From contig JAJPHF010000175.1 in the NCBI GenBank assembly GCA_021325365.1, forward strand, positions 1-46,058: a stretch of 46,058 nt of DNA, given 5' to 3'. Below the pieces are notes generated by a model. That model saw only the letters and a list, made by a program, of their open reading frames with translations. It did not search any database and was not told the DNA's origin. This document shows positions 23,035 to 29,995 of the stretch, piece by piece. The first letter of the stretch is position 1. Each line of letters opens with the position of its first letter. Source of the DNA: Pseudomonadota bacterium (GTDB lineage Bacteria; Chloroflexota; UBA6077; JAJPHF01). The translations under genes were made by a program, and so were the position numbers.

Positions 23035-23745
23035 ATGCGCGGCAAGATACCCTGGCAGCCCCCGCGCGAGGACCGCTACGTCATCAGCGAGTGGGAGATC
23101 GAGCCGCGCGCCACCGCGCTGCTGCTCGTCGACCTGCAAGTCGCCCACCTCGACCCTGACCGCGGCCTCGGCCGGCGCTTGCAGGCGCACCCCGCGCAGC
23201 ACGCCTATTACTATGGCCGCGTGCGCGACGTGGTGCTGCCGAACGTCGCGCGCCTGCAAGCCTTCTTCCGTGAGAACGGCCTGCAGATCATCTACACGCG
23301 GCTGGGCCTACAGACCGCCGACGGCCGCGACCTGGCGCCCTGGAGCTGGCAGGCCGCCGCCCAGCAGGCCGCGCCCGCCGCGCCGCCACGCTACCCGCCC
23401 GGCGCTCCCGAGCGCGAGCTGTGGCCGACCCTGGCGCCCCGCCCCGACGAGCTGGTCCTCGACAAGATCGCGCTCAGCCCGTTCAACAGCACCGCCCTCG
23501 ACCAATACCTGCACAACATGCAGATCGAGAACCTGGTGGTGGCCGGCGTGCTGACCGACGCCGCGGTCGAGACGACGGCGCGCGACGCGGGCGACCGCGG
23601 TTACTCCACGATCGCCGTCGAGGACGCCTGCGCGGCGCTCGCGCCCGAGCACCACGCGACCACTTTCGCCACCGCCTCCTGGTACGTCGGCAAGACGACC
23701 GCCGAGGTGCTGGAGCAGGTCGGCGGCCTGTTGCGCGCGGGCTAG
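23035..23745 (+). CDS. Isochorismatase-fold (cysteine hydrolase-like) protein lacking the catalytic Cys
   Basis: 236 residues from ATG 23035, with GAGGAGG before it. The fold is clear: ALLLVDLQVAH (Asp33), VARLQAFFRENGLQIIYTRLG, ELVLDKIALSPFNSTALDQYL (Lys144), LVVAGVLTDAAVETTARDAGDRGY and VEDACAAL. In active members the block reads GVxTNxCVExTA; here Ala177 stands where the nucleophilic Cys should be, while Asp33 and Lys144 are kept. It may be a non-hydrolase (binding or other chemistry). It is translationally close to the amidohydrolase (9-base gap). Confidence 0.87.
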   Translation: MRGKIPWQPPREDRYVISEWEIEPRATALLLVDLQVAHLDPDRGLGRRLQAHPAQHAYYYGRVRDVVLPNVARLQAFFRENGLQIIYTRLGLQTADGRDLAPWSWQAAAQQAAPAAPPRYPPGAPERELWPTLAPRPDELVLDKIALSPFNSTALDQYLHNMQIENLVVAGVLTDAAVETTARDAGDRGYSTIAVEDACAALAPEHHATTFATASWYVGKTTAEVLEQVGGLLRAG

Positions 23746-23775
23746 CACCGGCCGCTCCAAGGCGCTAAAAGGATA

Positions 23776-24414
23776 GTGCATCTTCTCGGCTTGAGGATTC
23801 CAGGGAAGCTCCTGGTGATCTTACCTCTCGCCTTTGCTGCGGCGTGCCCACTCGTGGCCATCCTATCGATGGTTATTAGCGATGAGACTCTCTACTATCC
23901 ATGGCACAATGTTCACTCCCCACGACCGCTCTCTGATGCGTTGGCATCGTCAACTCTGCTTCTGCCCTGCCTCACGGCCATCTTTTTGGCCTGGTGGGGA
24001 CCGCGACCAAGGAGTCGACCAGGAAGACTCTTCCTTGGAGCAATCCTTGTTTGGTGGATTGCGTGGATCGGTGCCTGTCGGATGGACTACCGCTGGGGCT
24101 GCATCGGCTTCCCACCGCCCGATCAGCTCTACCTTTGCAACGCTACGGATGGCGAGGTCATTTACTACCCCCATCCTGCCGGTCCCGGCTATCCGCCCGA
24201 CACGCGGGTCGGTGGGTACTTGGCCGCCCGTCGCGGATCTATATTGCTGGGGCGACCATCACCAGGGGGGCCGCTACGCATAGAAGCGGTCAACGCGAAA
24301 ACCGCACGCCCCGATTTGACGACGTCGGCGATCTTCTGCGAACAGTACGCAGCGGACGATCTTGTTCGAGTGCGAGGGCGGATCGACATCGTTGATGGAG
24401 CGGTGAGCTGCTAA
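23776..24414 (+). CDS. Membrane protein of unknown function in a lower-GC island
   Basis: 212 residues from GTG 23776 (AAAAGGA upstream). Three membrane segments by eye: 11-35 (LLVILPLAFAAACPLVAILSM), 56-74 (STLLLPCLTAIFLAWW) and 84-101 (LFLGAILVWWIAWIGAC). The exported part has paired Cys (CRMDYRWGC, LYLCNAT, IFCEQY) and a small C-terminal beta-rich stretch. No family is recognised. Base composition and codon use are visibly less GC-biased than in all neighbours, with mixed third positions, so it may be a recent arrival. Overlapping frames at 23834-24283 and 23994-24395 are less protein-like. Confidence 0.6.
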   Translation: MHLLGLRIPGKLLVILPLAFAAACPLVAILSMVISDETLYYPWHNVHSPRPLSDALASSTLLLPCLTAIFLAWWGPRPRSRPGRLFLGAILVWWIAWIGACRMDYRWGCIGFPPPDQLYLCNATDGEVIYYPHPAGPGYPPDTRVGGYLAARRGSILLGRPSPGGPLRIEAVNAKTARPDLTTSAIFCEQYAADDLVRVRGRIDIVDGAVSC

Positions 24415-24522
24415 CGATATCACCGCAACCGCGTATTGCTACGGTAGTTCGCCCCGGTGTCTGGAATACGCATAAGAGTCGCGGTGTAGGAAGCAGGCGG
24501 GGTGGGGTGAAGGGAGGCAGCC

Positions 24523-25614
24523 ATGCAGGCCGCGGTGCTGCACGGAGGGAACCAGCCGCTGACGATCGAGGAGGTGGGCTTGGCGGCGCCGCGCGTGGGC
24601 GAGGTGCGCGTGCGGGTGATGGCGACGGGGCTCTGCCACAGCGACCTGCACTTCCTGGACGGCCTGCGCGACGGCCCGTACCCCATGATCATGGGCCACG
24701 AGGGCGCGGGCGTCGTCGAGGCGGTGGGGCCGGGCGTCGCCGAGGTGGCCGTGGGCGACCACGTGGTCCTCTCGTTCTGCGGCAACTGCGGCCGCTGCCC
24801 CGCCTGCCTGCGCGGCGAGGCCGTCATCTGCAGCGGGCACCAGGGCTCGCGCCACCTGCCACACGACGGCACGGCGCGCGCCACCCTGCGCGGCGAGCCG
24901 CTGTACGTCATGACGCGCCTGGGCACCTTCGCCGAGCACCTCGTTTGCCCGGCCGAGCAGGCGATCCCCATTCGCCGCGACGTGCCGTGGGAGGTGGCCG
25001 CGCTCATCGGCTGCTCGGTCACGACCGGCGTCTGCGCCGTGACCAACGCGGGCGGCGTGCGGCCGGGCCAGTCGGTCGCGGTGATCGGCTGCGGCGGCGT
25101 CGGGCTGAACGTGGTGCAGGGCGCGCGGCTGGTGAGCGCCGAGCCGATCATCGCCGTGGACACGCTCGACAACAAGCTGGCGTACGCGCGCGCGTTCGGC
25201 GCGACCCACGTCGTGAACGCCAGCCGCGAGGACGCCGTCGCGGCGGTGCGCGACCTCACGGGTGGCGGCGCGGACTACGCTTTCGAGGTGATCGGCCTGC
25301 CCGCCACGATGGAGCAGGCCGTCGCCTGCATCCGCCCGGGCGGCAAGGCGGTCGTCGTCGGCATGGCGCCACTGGGCGCCCGTATCAGCATCGACCCCTA
25401 CCTGCTCGTGTTGCAGCAGAAGACGCTACAGGGCACCTTCTACGGCAGCGCCTACCCCCGGCGCGACATTCCTCGCCTGGCCGACCTCTACAAGACAGGC
25501 CACCTCGACCTCGACGCGCTCGTCTCGCGGCGCTACACCCTGGCGCAGATCAACGAGGGCTTCGCCGCCCTCAAGGCCGGCGAAGGCGCCCGCGGCGTAG
25601 TCAGCTTCGCCTAG
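24523..25614 (+). CDS. Zinc-dependent alcohol dehydrogenase (class III / NDMA-type style)
   Basis: 363 residues from ATG 24523 (GGGAGG upstream). MDR family with both zinc sites: catalytic Cys38, His59-Glu60 (GHEGAGVVEAVG) and Cys164 (IGCSVTTGV); structural Cys89, Cys92, Cys95, Cys103 in CGRCPACLRGEAVIC. The Rossmann motif GCGGVGLN (189-196) and Asp213-type acidic residue in VDTLDNKL favour NAD. LGTFAEHLV and LxRRYTLAQINEGFAALKAGEGARGVV fit the zinc alcohol / formaldehyde (mycothiol or glutathione) dehydrogenase subgroup. The natural alcohol is unknown. It is followed by a repeat-filled gap and a cytochrome c gene. Confidence 0.9.
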   Translation: MQAAVLHGGNQPLTIEEVGLAAPRVGEVRVRVMATGLCHSDLHFLDGLRDGPYPMIMGHEGAGVVEAVGPGVAEVAVGDHVVLSFCGNCGRCPACLRGEAVICSGHQGSRHLPHDGTARATLRGEPLYVMTRLGTFAEHLVCPAEQAIPIRRDVPWEVAALIGCSVTTGVCAVTNAGGVRPGQSVAVIGCGGVGLNVVQGARLVSAEPIIAVDTLDNKLAYARAFGATHVVNASREDAVAAVRDLTGGGADYAFEVIGLPATMEQAVACIRPGGKAVVVGMAPLGARISIDPYLLVLQQKTLQGTFYGSAYPRRDIPRLADLYKTGHLDLDALVSRRYTLAQINEGFAALKAGEGARGVVSFA

Positions 25615-25652
25615 CGCCGGATCATACAGGCCGTTCGGCTAGGAGCGGCGGC

Positions 25653-25733
25653 GCCTGGGAGTCCGGGCGTCTCGCCCACTATGCCGGCATCGGCGCAACC
25701 GGCGAGGCGGCCGGGACAGCCGCACTCCCAGGC
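25653..25733. repeat. Composite inverted-repeat element with 10-base ends
   Basis: GCCTGGGAGT (25653-25662) and ACTCCCAGGC (25724-25733) are perfect inverted ends. Inside is a short hairpin GGGCG/CGCCC (25665-25677). It occupies the gap after the alcohol dehydrogenase gene and resembles a small non-autonomous mobile or REP-type unit; no target duplication was found. Confidence 0.55.
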
Positions 25734-25880
25734 CGTCCCCTTCACCGAGCAGGTCGGCTGAACAGGCACCACGGCTGGGCACCCCCGCGCGGCCGTGATA
25801 GCCTGGAGTGACGGGCGTCGTGCGCCGAGCGCTTGTCCCGCAGCGGCCACGATGTTGACTCTCACTACGGAAGGAACTAC

Positions 25881-26384
25881 GTGCGAGGTCTGCGGTCGTC
25901 GGCTGCTCGAACCCTGCTCGCCTGGCTCGGCCGCGGGGCGGCAGGGGACGAGCCCCTGCCCTGCATCCGTTGTTGTTTCTTGCGGCGGCAAGCGCCCCCT
26001 CGGGCCGCGCCCTCTGCGATCGTGGCTGTGGCGCTCGCCCTGGCCCTGAGCGCCTGCGCGGCAGCGGGGGGCGGCGCGGCGCCGCCCCCCGACGCCACGC
26101 CCGGCATCGGCGACGCGGCCACCGGGAAGGCGCTCTTCTCGGCGAAGGCCTGCAACGGCTGCCACCGCGTGTCGGGCGAGATCGACGGCGGCGTGACCGG
26201 CCCCGACCTCAAGGGCTTCGCCAGCCGCCCAACCATCGCGGGCGCCGTGCCCAACACCCCGGAGAACGTCTGGCGCTGGCTCGCCGACCCGCAGCGCCTC
26301 AAGCCCGGCACCGCCATGCCCCGCCTGCCCCTCACCGCCCAGAACCTCGACGACCTCACGGCCTACCTGGAGACGCTGAAGTAG
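25881..26384 (+). CDS. Mono-haem c-type cytochrome, probable lipoprotein
   Basis: 167 residues from GTG 25881, which has GGAAGG 6 bases upstream. The haem domain covers the last 90 residues: GDAATGKALFSAKACNGCHRVSG with CNGCH, GPDLKGFASRP, WRWLADPQRLKPGTAMPRLPL with axial Met, and LDDLTAYLETLK. Before it a hydrophobic run AIVAVALALALSAC looks like a lipoprotein signal with lipobox Cys. The first 33 codons after GTG are not signal-like and include a copy of the CTCGT-centred palindromic repeat (25936-25960); the true start may be TTG 25980 (MRRQAPPRA...), placing the repeat upstream of the gene. An electron-transfer partner role is likely, but the oxidase or dehydrogenase is unknown. Confidence 0.78.
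   Translation: MRGLRSSAARTLLAWLGRGAAGDEPLPCIRCCFLRRQAPPRAAPSAIVAVALALALSACAAAGGGAAPPPDATPGIGDAATGKALFSAKACNGCHRVSGEIDGGVTGPDLKGFASRPTIAGAVPNTPENVWRWLADPQRLKPGTAMPRLPLTAQNLDDLTAYLETLK
25936..25960 (-). repeat. CTCGT-centred palindromic repeat, copy 1
   Basis: Minus strand GGCAGGGG-CTCGT-CCCCTGCC plus GCCC. All 25 bases equal copy 3 at 45486-45510. It lies within or just upstream of the cytochrome reading frame. Confidence 0.75.
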
Positions 26385-26472
26385 CCCCGCTCGACAGGCG
26401 CCGCGCGGTGCCCCTACACTACCGACAGGCCCCGCGGCGCGGCGCACGATCGCCGCGGGCCGCGCGCAGAGG

Positions 26473-28095
26473 ATGGAGAACGTGGCGACGCGCGTCATCA
26501 TGCCCACGCTCGGCCTGACGATGGAACAGGGCACGGTCGCCCGCTGGCTCAAGCGCGAGGGCGACCGGATCGAGCGCGACGAGCCGCTGTTCACCGTCGA
26601 GACCGACAAGGCCACGCTCGACGTGCCGGCCCCCGCCGGCGGCGTCCTCGCTCGCGTGCTCGTGCCCGAGGGCGGCACTGTGCCCGTCCTGGAAACCATC
26701 GCGATCATCCTCGCCCCCGACGAGGGGCTGCCCGACGAGCTGCTGAGCCCCGCGGGCGCCACCCAGGCCGCCGTCGGCCCAGACGCCGCCGATGTCGTCA
26801 GCCCCGCCGCGCCCGCCGCTGCGGCCGCGCCCACGGCGCCGCCCGCCAGCGTCGCCGCAAGCCCGACGCCGGCAGGGGCTCTTGCGCCCCCCCAGCCCCC
26901 CGCTGCCGGCGGCAGCCCGGCGACAAGCACAAGCCCCGGCCCGGTAACGGTGCGCCCGGGGCGCAGCGTGCTCGAAGAACGCGGCGTGGCCGCGGCGCCG
27001 GGCGGCGCGCGCCGCGGCTGGCCCGCCTCGCCCCGCGCGCGCCGTGCGGCGGGCGAGCTAGGGGTGGACCTGGCGACCGTGGAGGGCACCGGCCCCGGCG
27101 GGCGCATCGTCGAGGCCGACGTGCGCCGCGCCGCCGCCGGCCAGGCCGCCGCACCACGCGCCCGCGTCTCGCCACTCGCCCAGCGGCTCGCCCTGGAGCT
27201 GGGCGTCAACCTGGCCGCCGTCGCCGGCAGCGGCCCCGGTGGCCGCATCACCCGCCAGGACGTGGAGGCCGCCGCCCGCGCCGCCCCGGCCGCGTCCACC
27301 GCCCCGCCCGCCGCGCCGCCGCCTCCCGCACCGGCAGCCGCCCCGCCCGCTCCCGCCCCAGCAGCGTCAGCGCCGGCAATGCCTCAGCCGGCCGCTCCGG
27401 CCGCACGCGGCGGCCGGCTCGCCGCGCTCAGCCGCCTGCGCCGCGTGACCGCCGAGCGCATGGCCGCGTCGGCGCGCAGCGTGGCGCGCGTCACCCTGTT
27501 CGCCGAGGTGGACTTCGCTGAGGCCGTCCGCTTCCGTGCCCAGCTCGCGCCCGAGTTCGAGCGCCGCTACGCCGCGCGCCTGACCTACGACACGCTGGTC
27601 GCTCGCGCCTGCGCCCTCGCGATGGCCGACCACCCCGCCATGAACGCGCACTGGACCGATGACGGTCCGCTGCTCTTCGAGCAGGTGGACGTCGGCGTGG
27701 CCGTCGCGCTGCCCGAGGGCCTGACCGTACCGGTGGTGCGCGACGTGGCGCGGCGGCCGCTCTGGGAGGTGGCGCGGAGCGTCAACGACGTGGTGGCCCG
27801 CGCCCAGGAGGGGCGGCTCGGCCCCGAGGACTTCGGCGGCACGTTCACCATCACCAATCTCGGCATGTACGGCGTCGAGGGCTTCACGCCGATCGTGAAC
27901 CCGCCGGAGGTCGGCATCCTGGGCGTGGGCGCCATCCAGCGCAAGCCGGTCGAGGCCGACGGCGCGGTGGTCGTGCGCGAGCGACTCGTGCTCAGCCTGG
28001 CCTTCGACCACCGCGCGATCGACGGCGCGCCCGCCGCCGCCTTCCTCGCCCGCGTCCGCGAAGCCCTGGAAAAGCCATATATCCTACTAACGTAG
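26473..28095 (+). CDS. 2-oxoacid dehydrogenase E2 (dihydrolipoamide acyltransferase) with two E3/E1-binding domains
   Basis: 540 residues from ATG 26473 (GTG 26482 possible). The lipoyl domain (5-82) has lipoyl Lys46 in ETDKATLDVPAP. Then a Pro/Ala linker, peripheral-subunit-binding domain 1 at about 185-222 (SPRARRAAGELGVDLATVEGTGPGGRI), a second at about 232-268 (SPLAQRLALELGVNLAAVAGSGPGGRI), a second long Ala/Pro linker and the catalytic acyltransferase core 315-540 with GTFTITNLGMYGVEGFTPIVNPPEVGILGVG and the active-site His513/Asp517 in FDHRAIDGA. It transfers an acyl group to CoA in a pyruvate, branched-chain or acetoin dehydrogenase complex. E1-alpha follows; E1-beta and E3 genes are not in the window. 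Confidence 0.92.
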   Translation: MENVATRVIMPTLGLTMEQGTVARWLKREGDRIERDEPLFTVETDKATLDVPAPAGGVLARVLVPEGGTVPVLETIAIILAPDEGLPDELLSPAGATQAAVGPDAADVVSPAAPAAAAAPTAPPASVAASPTPAGALAPPQPPAAGGSPATSTSPGPVTVRPGRSVLEERGVAAAPGGARRGWPASPRARRAAGELGVDLATVEGTGPGGRIVEADVRRAAAGQAAAPRARVSPLAQRLALELGVNLAAVAGSGPGGRITRQDVEAAARAAPAASTAPPAAPPPPAPAAAPPAPAPAASAPAMPQPAAPAARGGRLAALSRLRRVTAERMAASARSVARVTLFAEVDFAEAVRFRAQLAPEFERRYAARLTYDTLVARACALAMADHPAMNAHWTDDGPLLFEQVDVGVAVALPEGLTVPVVRDVARRPLWEVARSVNDVVARAQEGRLGPEDFGGTFTITNLGMYGVEGFTPIVNPPEVGILGVGAIQRKPVEADGAVVVRERLVLSLAFDHRAIDGAPAAAFLARVREALEKPYILLT

Positions 28096-28193
28096 CCGTC
28101 AGCCGTCAGCTATCAGCCGTCAGCCGTCAGCCGGGAGTATCATCCGTGCTGATAGCTGACTGCTGACTGCTGATAGCTGACGGCTGATAGCTG
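28094..28193. repeat. Heptamer-based inverted repeat array between E2 and E1-alpha genes
   Basis: 28094-28132 is five 7-base units of AGCCGTC or AGCTATC type in tandem plus a part unit. 28148-28193 carries the complementary units GCTGAC, GCTGATA and GACGGCT. The arms can pair over more than 35 bases around a 15-base loop. It starts at the E2 stop codon and ends at the Shine-Dalgarno of E1-alpha (GGAGG at 28194-28198). Confidence 0.8.
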
Positions 28194-28201
28194 GAGGCCG
28201 C

Positions 28202-29170
28202 ATGGCCGACTTGCCGTTGCCGCGCGAGCAGCTCATCCAGATGTATCGCCAGATGTGGGCGATTCGCCACTTCGACTCGCAGGTCATCAAGCTGTTCATG
28301 GAAGGGCTGATCCGCGGCTCGACCCACGCCTACCTCGGCATGGAAGGCGTGGCGGTGGGCGCCTGCGCGGCCCTGCGCGCCGACGACTACATCACCAGCA
28401 CGCACCGCGGCCATGGCCACTGCATCGCCAAGGGCGGCCGCCTCGACCTGATGATGGCTGAGCTACTGGGCAAGGCGACCGGCTACTGCAAGGGCAAGGG
28501 CGGCTCGATGCACATCGCCGACCTCGACGTGGGCATCCTGGGCGCCAACGGCATCGTCGGCGGCGGCGTGGGCATCGCCACCGGGGCCGGCGCGTCGGTC
28601 CGTCTGCGCCGCAGCGGCCAGGTGGTCGTCTGCTTCTTCGGCGACGGCGGGCTGGTGCAGGGCGTGCTGCACGAGGCGATGAACCTCGCCGCGCTGTGGA
28701 AACTGCCCGTAATCTACTTGTGCGAGATCAACCAGTACGCGCTCGCCACGCCGATCAGCGAGGAGTTCGGCATCCCCGACGCAGCCGCCTGGGCGCGGGG
28801 CTACGGCATCCCCGCCCACGAGGTGGACGGCCAGGACGTGCTGGCGGTGTACCAGGCGACGGCCCAGGCCGTCGAGCGCGCGCGGCGCCTCGACGGCCCC
28901 AGCTTCCTCGCCTGCAAGACGTACCGCTACGCCGGCCACAACGTCGGCGACCCGGAAGAGTACCGCACGAAGGACGAGGTCGCGGCGTGGCGCGAGCAGG
29001 ACCCCATCGCCCGCTTCGACGCGGTGCTCGCCGCGCACGGCATCCTCGACGCGGCCGCCGCCCAGCAAGTCGCCGCCGAGGTGGAAGCCGAGGTCGACCG
29101 CGCCGTCGCCTTCGCCCGCGAGAGCCCCGAGCCCGACGAGGCCACCCTCTACGAGGACGTGTACGCCTAA
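28202..29170 (+). CDS. Thiamine-diphosphate dehydrogenase E1 component, alpha subunit
   Basis: 322 residues from ATG 28202 (GGAGG upstream), the usual alpha-subunit length. The ThDP/Mg motif is GDGG...N: FGDGGLVQG (Gly147-Gly149) to Asn177 in CEINQYALATP. THRGHGHCIAKGG, GKGGSMH, GANGIVGGGVGIATGA, VDGQDVLAVY and TYRYAGHNVGDPEEYRTKDEVAAWREQDPI are standard for pyruvate or acetoin dehydrogenase alpha subunits. It forms alpha2beta2 E1 with a beta subunit that would have to be encoded elsewhere. It is separated from the E2 gene by the long inverted-repeat array. Confidence 0.92.
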   Translation: MADLPLPREQLIQMYRQMWAIRHFDSQVIKLFMEGLIRGSTHAYLGMEGVAVGACAALRADDYITSTHRGHGHCIAKGGRLDLMMAELLGKATGYCKGKGGSMHIADLDVGILGANGIVGGGVGIATGAGASVRLRRSGQVVVCFFGDGGLVQGVLHEAMNLAALWKLPVIYLCEINQYALATPISEEFGIPDAAAWARGYGIPAHEVDGQDVLAVYQATAQAVERARRLDGPSFLACKTYRYAGHNVGDPEEYRTKDEVAAWREQDPIARFDAVLAAHGILDAAAAQQVAAEVEAEVDRAVAFARESPEPDEATLYEDVYA

Positions 29171-29434
29171 CGCAGCGGACGATTCGGTCTAGCCATTGGG
29201 GCCTCGCCTTGCCGCCAGAATCAGCGCCCGATCCGCTCAACGCCGCCAAGTCCTCAACGTGCCGTTTTACGGGTGCGACAGGTTCGTGACCCGCCAGGTG
29301 ACAGCAGGTCGGGAAGCACAGCGGCGCCGTTCGATGCGCGCGTGACCCCCAACGCGAGTGTAAGAAAACCCGGGGCAGCGGTGTTGTAAGGAGTGGGTGG
29401 CGCCAGGGGCGCCCCTGACGCGCGGAGTGCAAGC

Positions 29435-29995
29435 GTGTTGACCAACGCCGAGCCCGCGGCCTCCACGGTGGACCTAACCGCGCGCTTCGACGCCTTGTTC
29501 GAGCGGCTCTACCCGGGGCTGTTCGGGCTGACCTACCGTGTGCTGGGCGACCAGCTCGAGGCCGAGGACGTCTTGCAGGAGGCCTTCTTGCGCCTGACCG
29601 ACGCCCCCATCCTGGCGCGCCCCGACGACGAGGTGGCCGCCTGGCTGCGCCGGGTGTGCCTGAACTTCAGCGCCAACCGCCGCCGCGACGCTTACCGCGC
29701 GCGGCAGCGCCTGGAGCGCGTCGGCCGCCTGGACCTGGCGGACGCCTCGGCCACGAGCAGCGGCCCGGCCGCCGAGGCGGAGCGCCGCGAGGCACAGGCC
29801 GAGGTGCGGCGGGCGCTGGCGTGCCTGCCGGAGCGGCAGCGCGACTGTTTGCTCTTGCGTCACTCGGGCTACTCGTACACGGAGATCGCGGCGACGCTGG
29901 AAGTCGCTGTCGGCTCGGTGGGCGTGCTGCTCGCCCGCGCCGAGCGCGCCTTCCGCGCCGCCTACGAGGAGAGGCGCCATGACGACTTGTCCTGA
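29435..29995 (+). CDS. ECF-type RNA polymerase sigma factor
   Basis: 186 residues from GTG 29435 (GGAG 7 bases upstream; an in-frame GTG at 29393 is too close to its AAGGA). Region sigma-2 is at about 20-90 (LFERLYPGLFGLTYRVLGDQLEAEDVLQEAFLRL, then VAAWLRRVCLNFSANRRRD) and sigma-4 at 122-175 (VRRALACLPERQRDCLLLRHSGYSYTEIAATLEVAVGSVGVLLARAERAF). There is no extra C-terminal domain. It directs transcription of its own regulon, probably including itself. The stop codon region overlaps the anti-sigma gene by 17 bases, so the pair is translationally coupled. Confidence 0.92.
   Translation: MLTNAEPAASTVDLTARFDALFERLYPGLFGLTYRVLGDQLEAEDVLQEAFLRLTDAPILARPDDEVAAWLRRVCLNFSANRRRDAYRARQRLERVGRLDLADASATSSGPAAEAERREAQAEVRRALACLPERQRDCLLLRHSGYSYTEIAATLEVAVGSVGVLLARAERAFRAAYEERRHDDLS

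Noticed and set aside
28094..28193. CRISPR-like array
   Set aside because: Units are 7 bases with no spacers and form an inverted repeat; no cas genes nearby.
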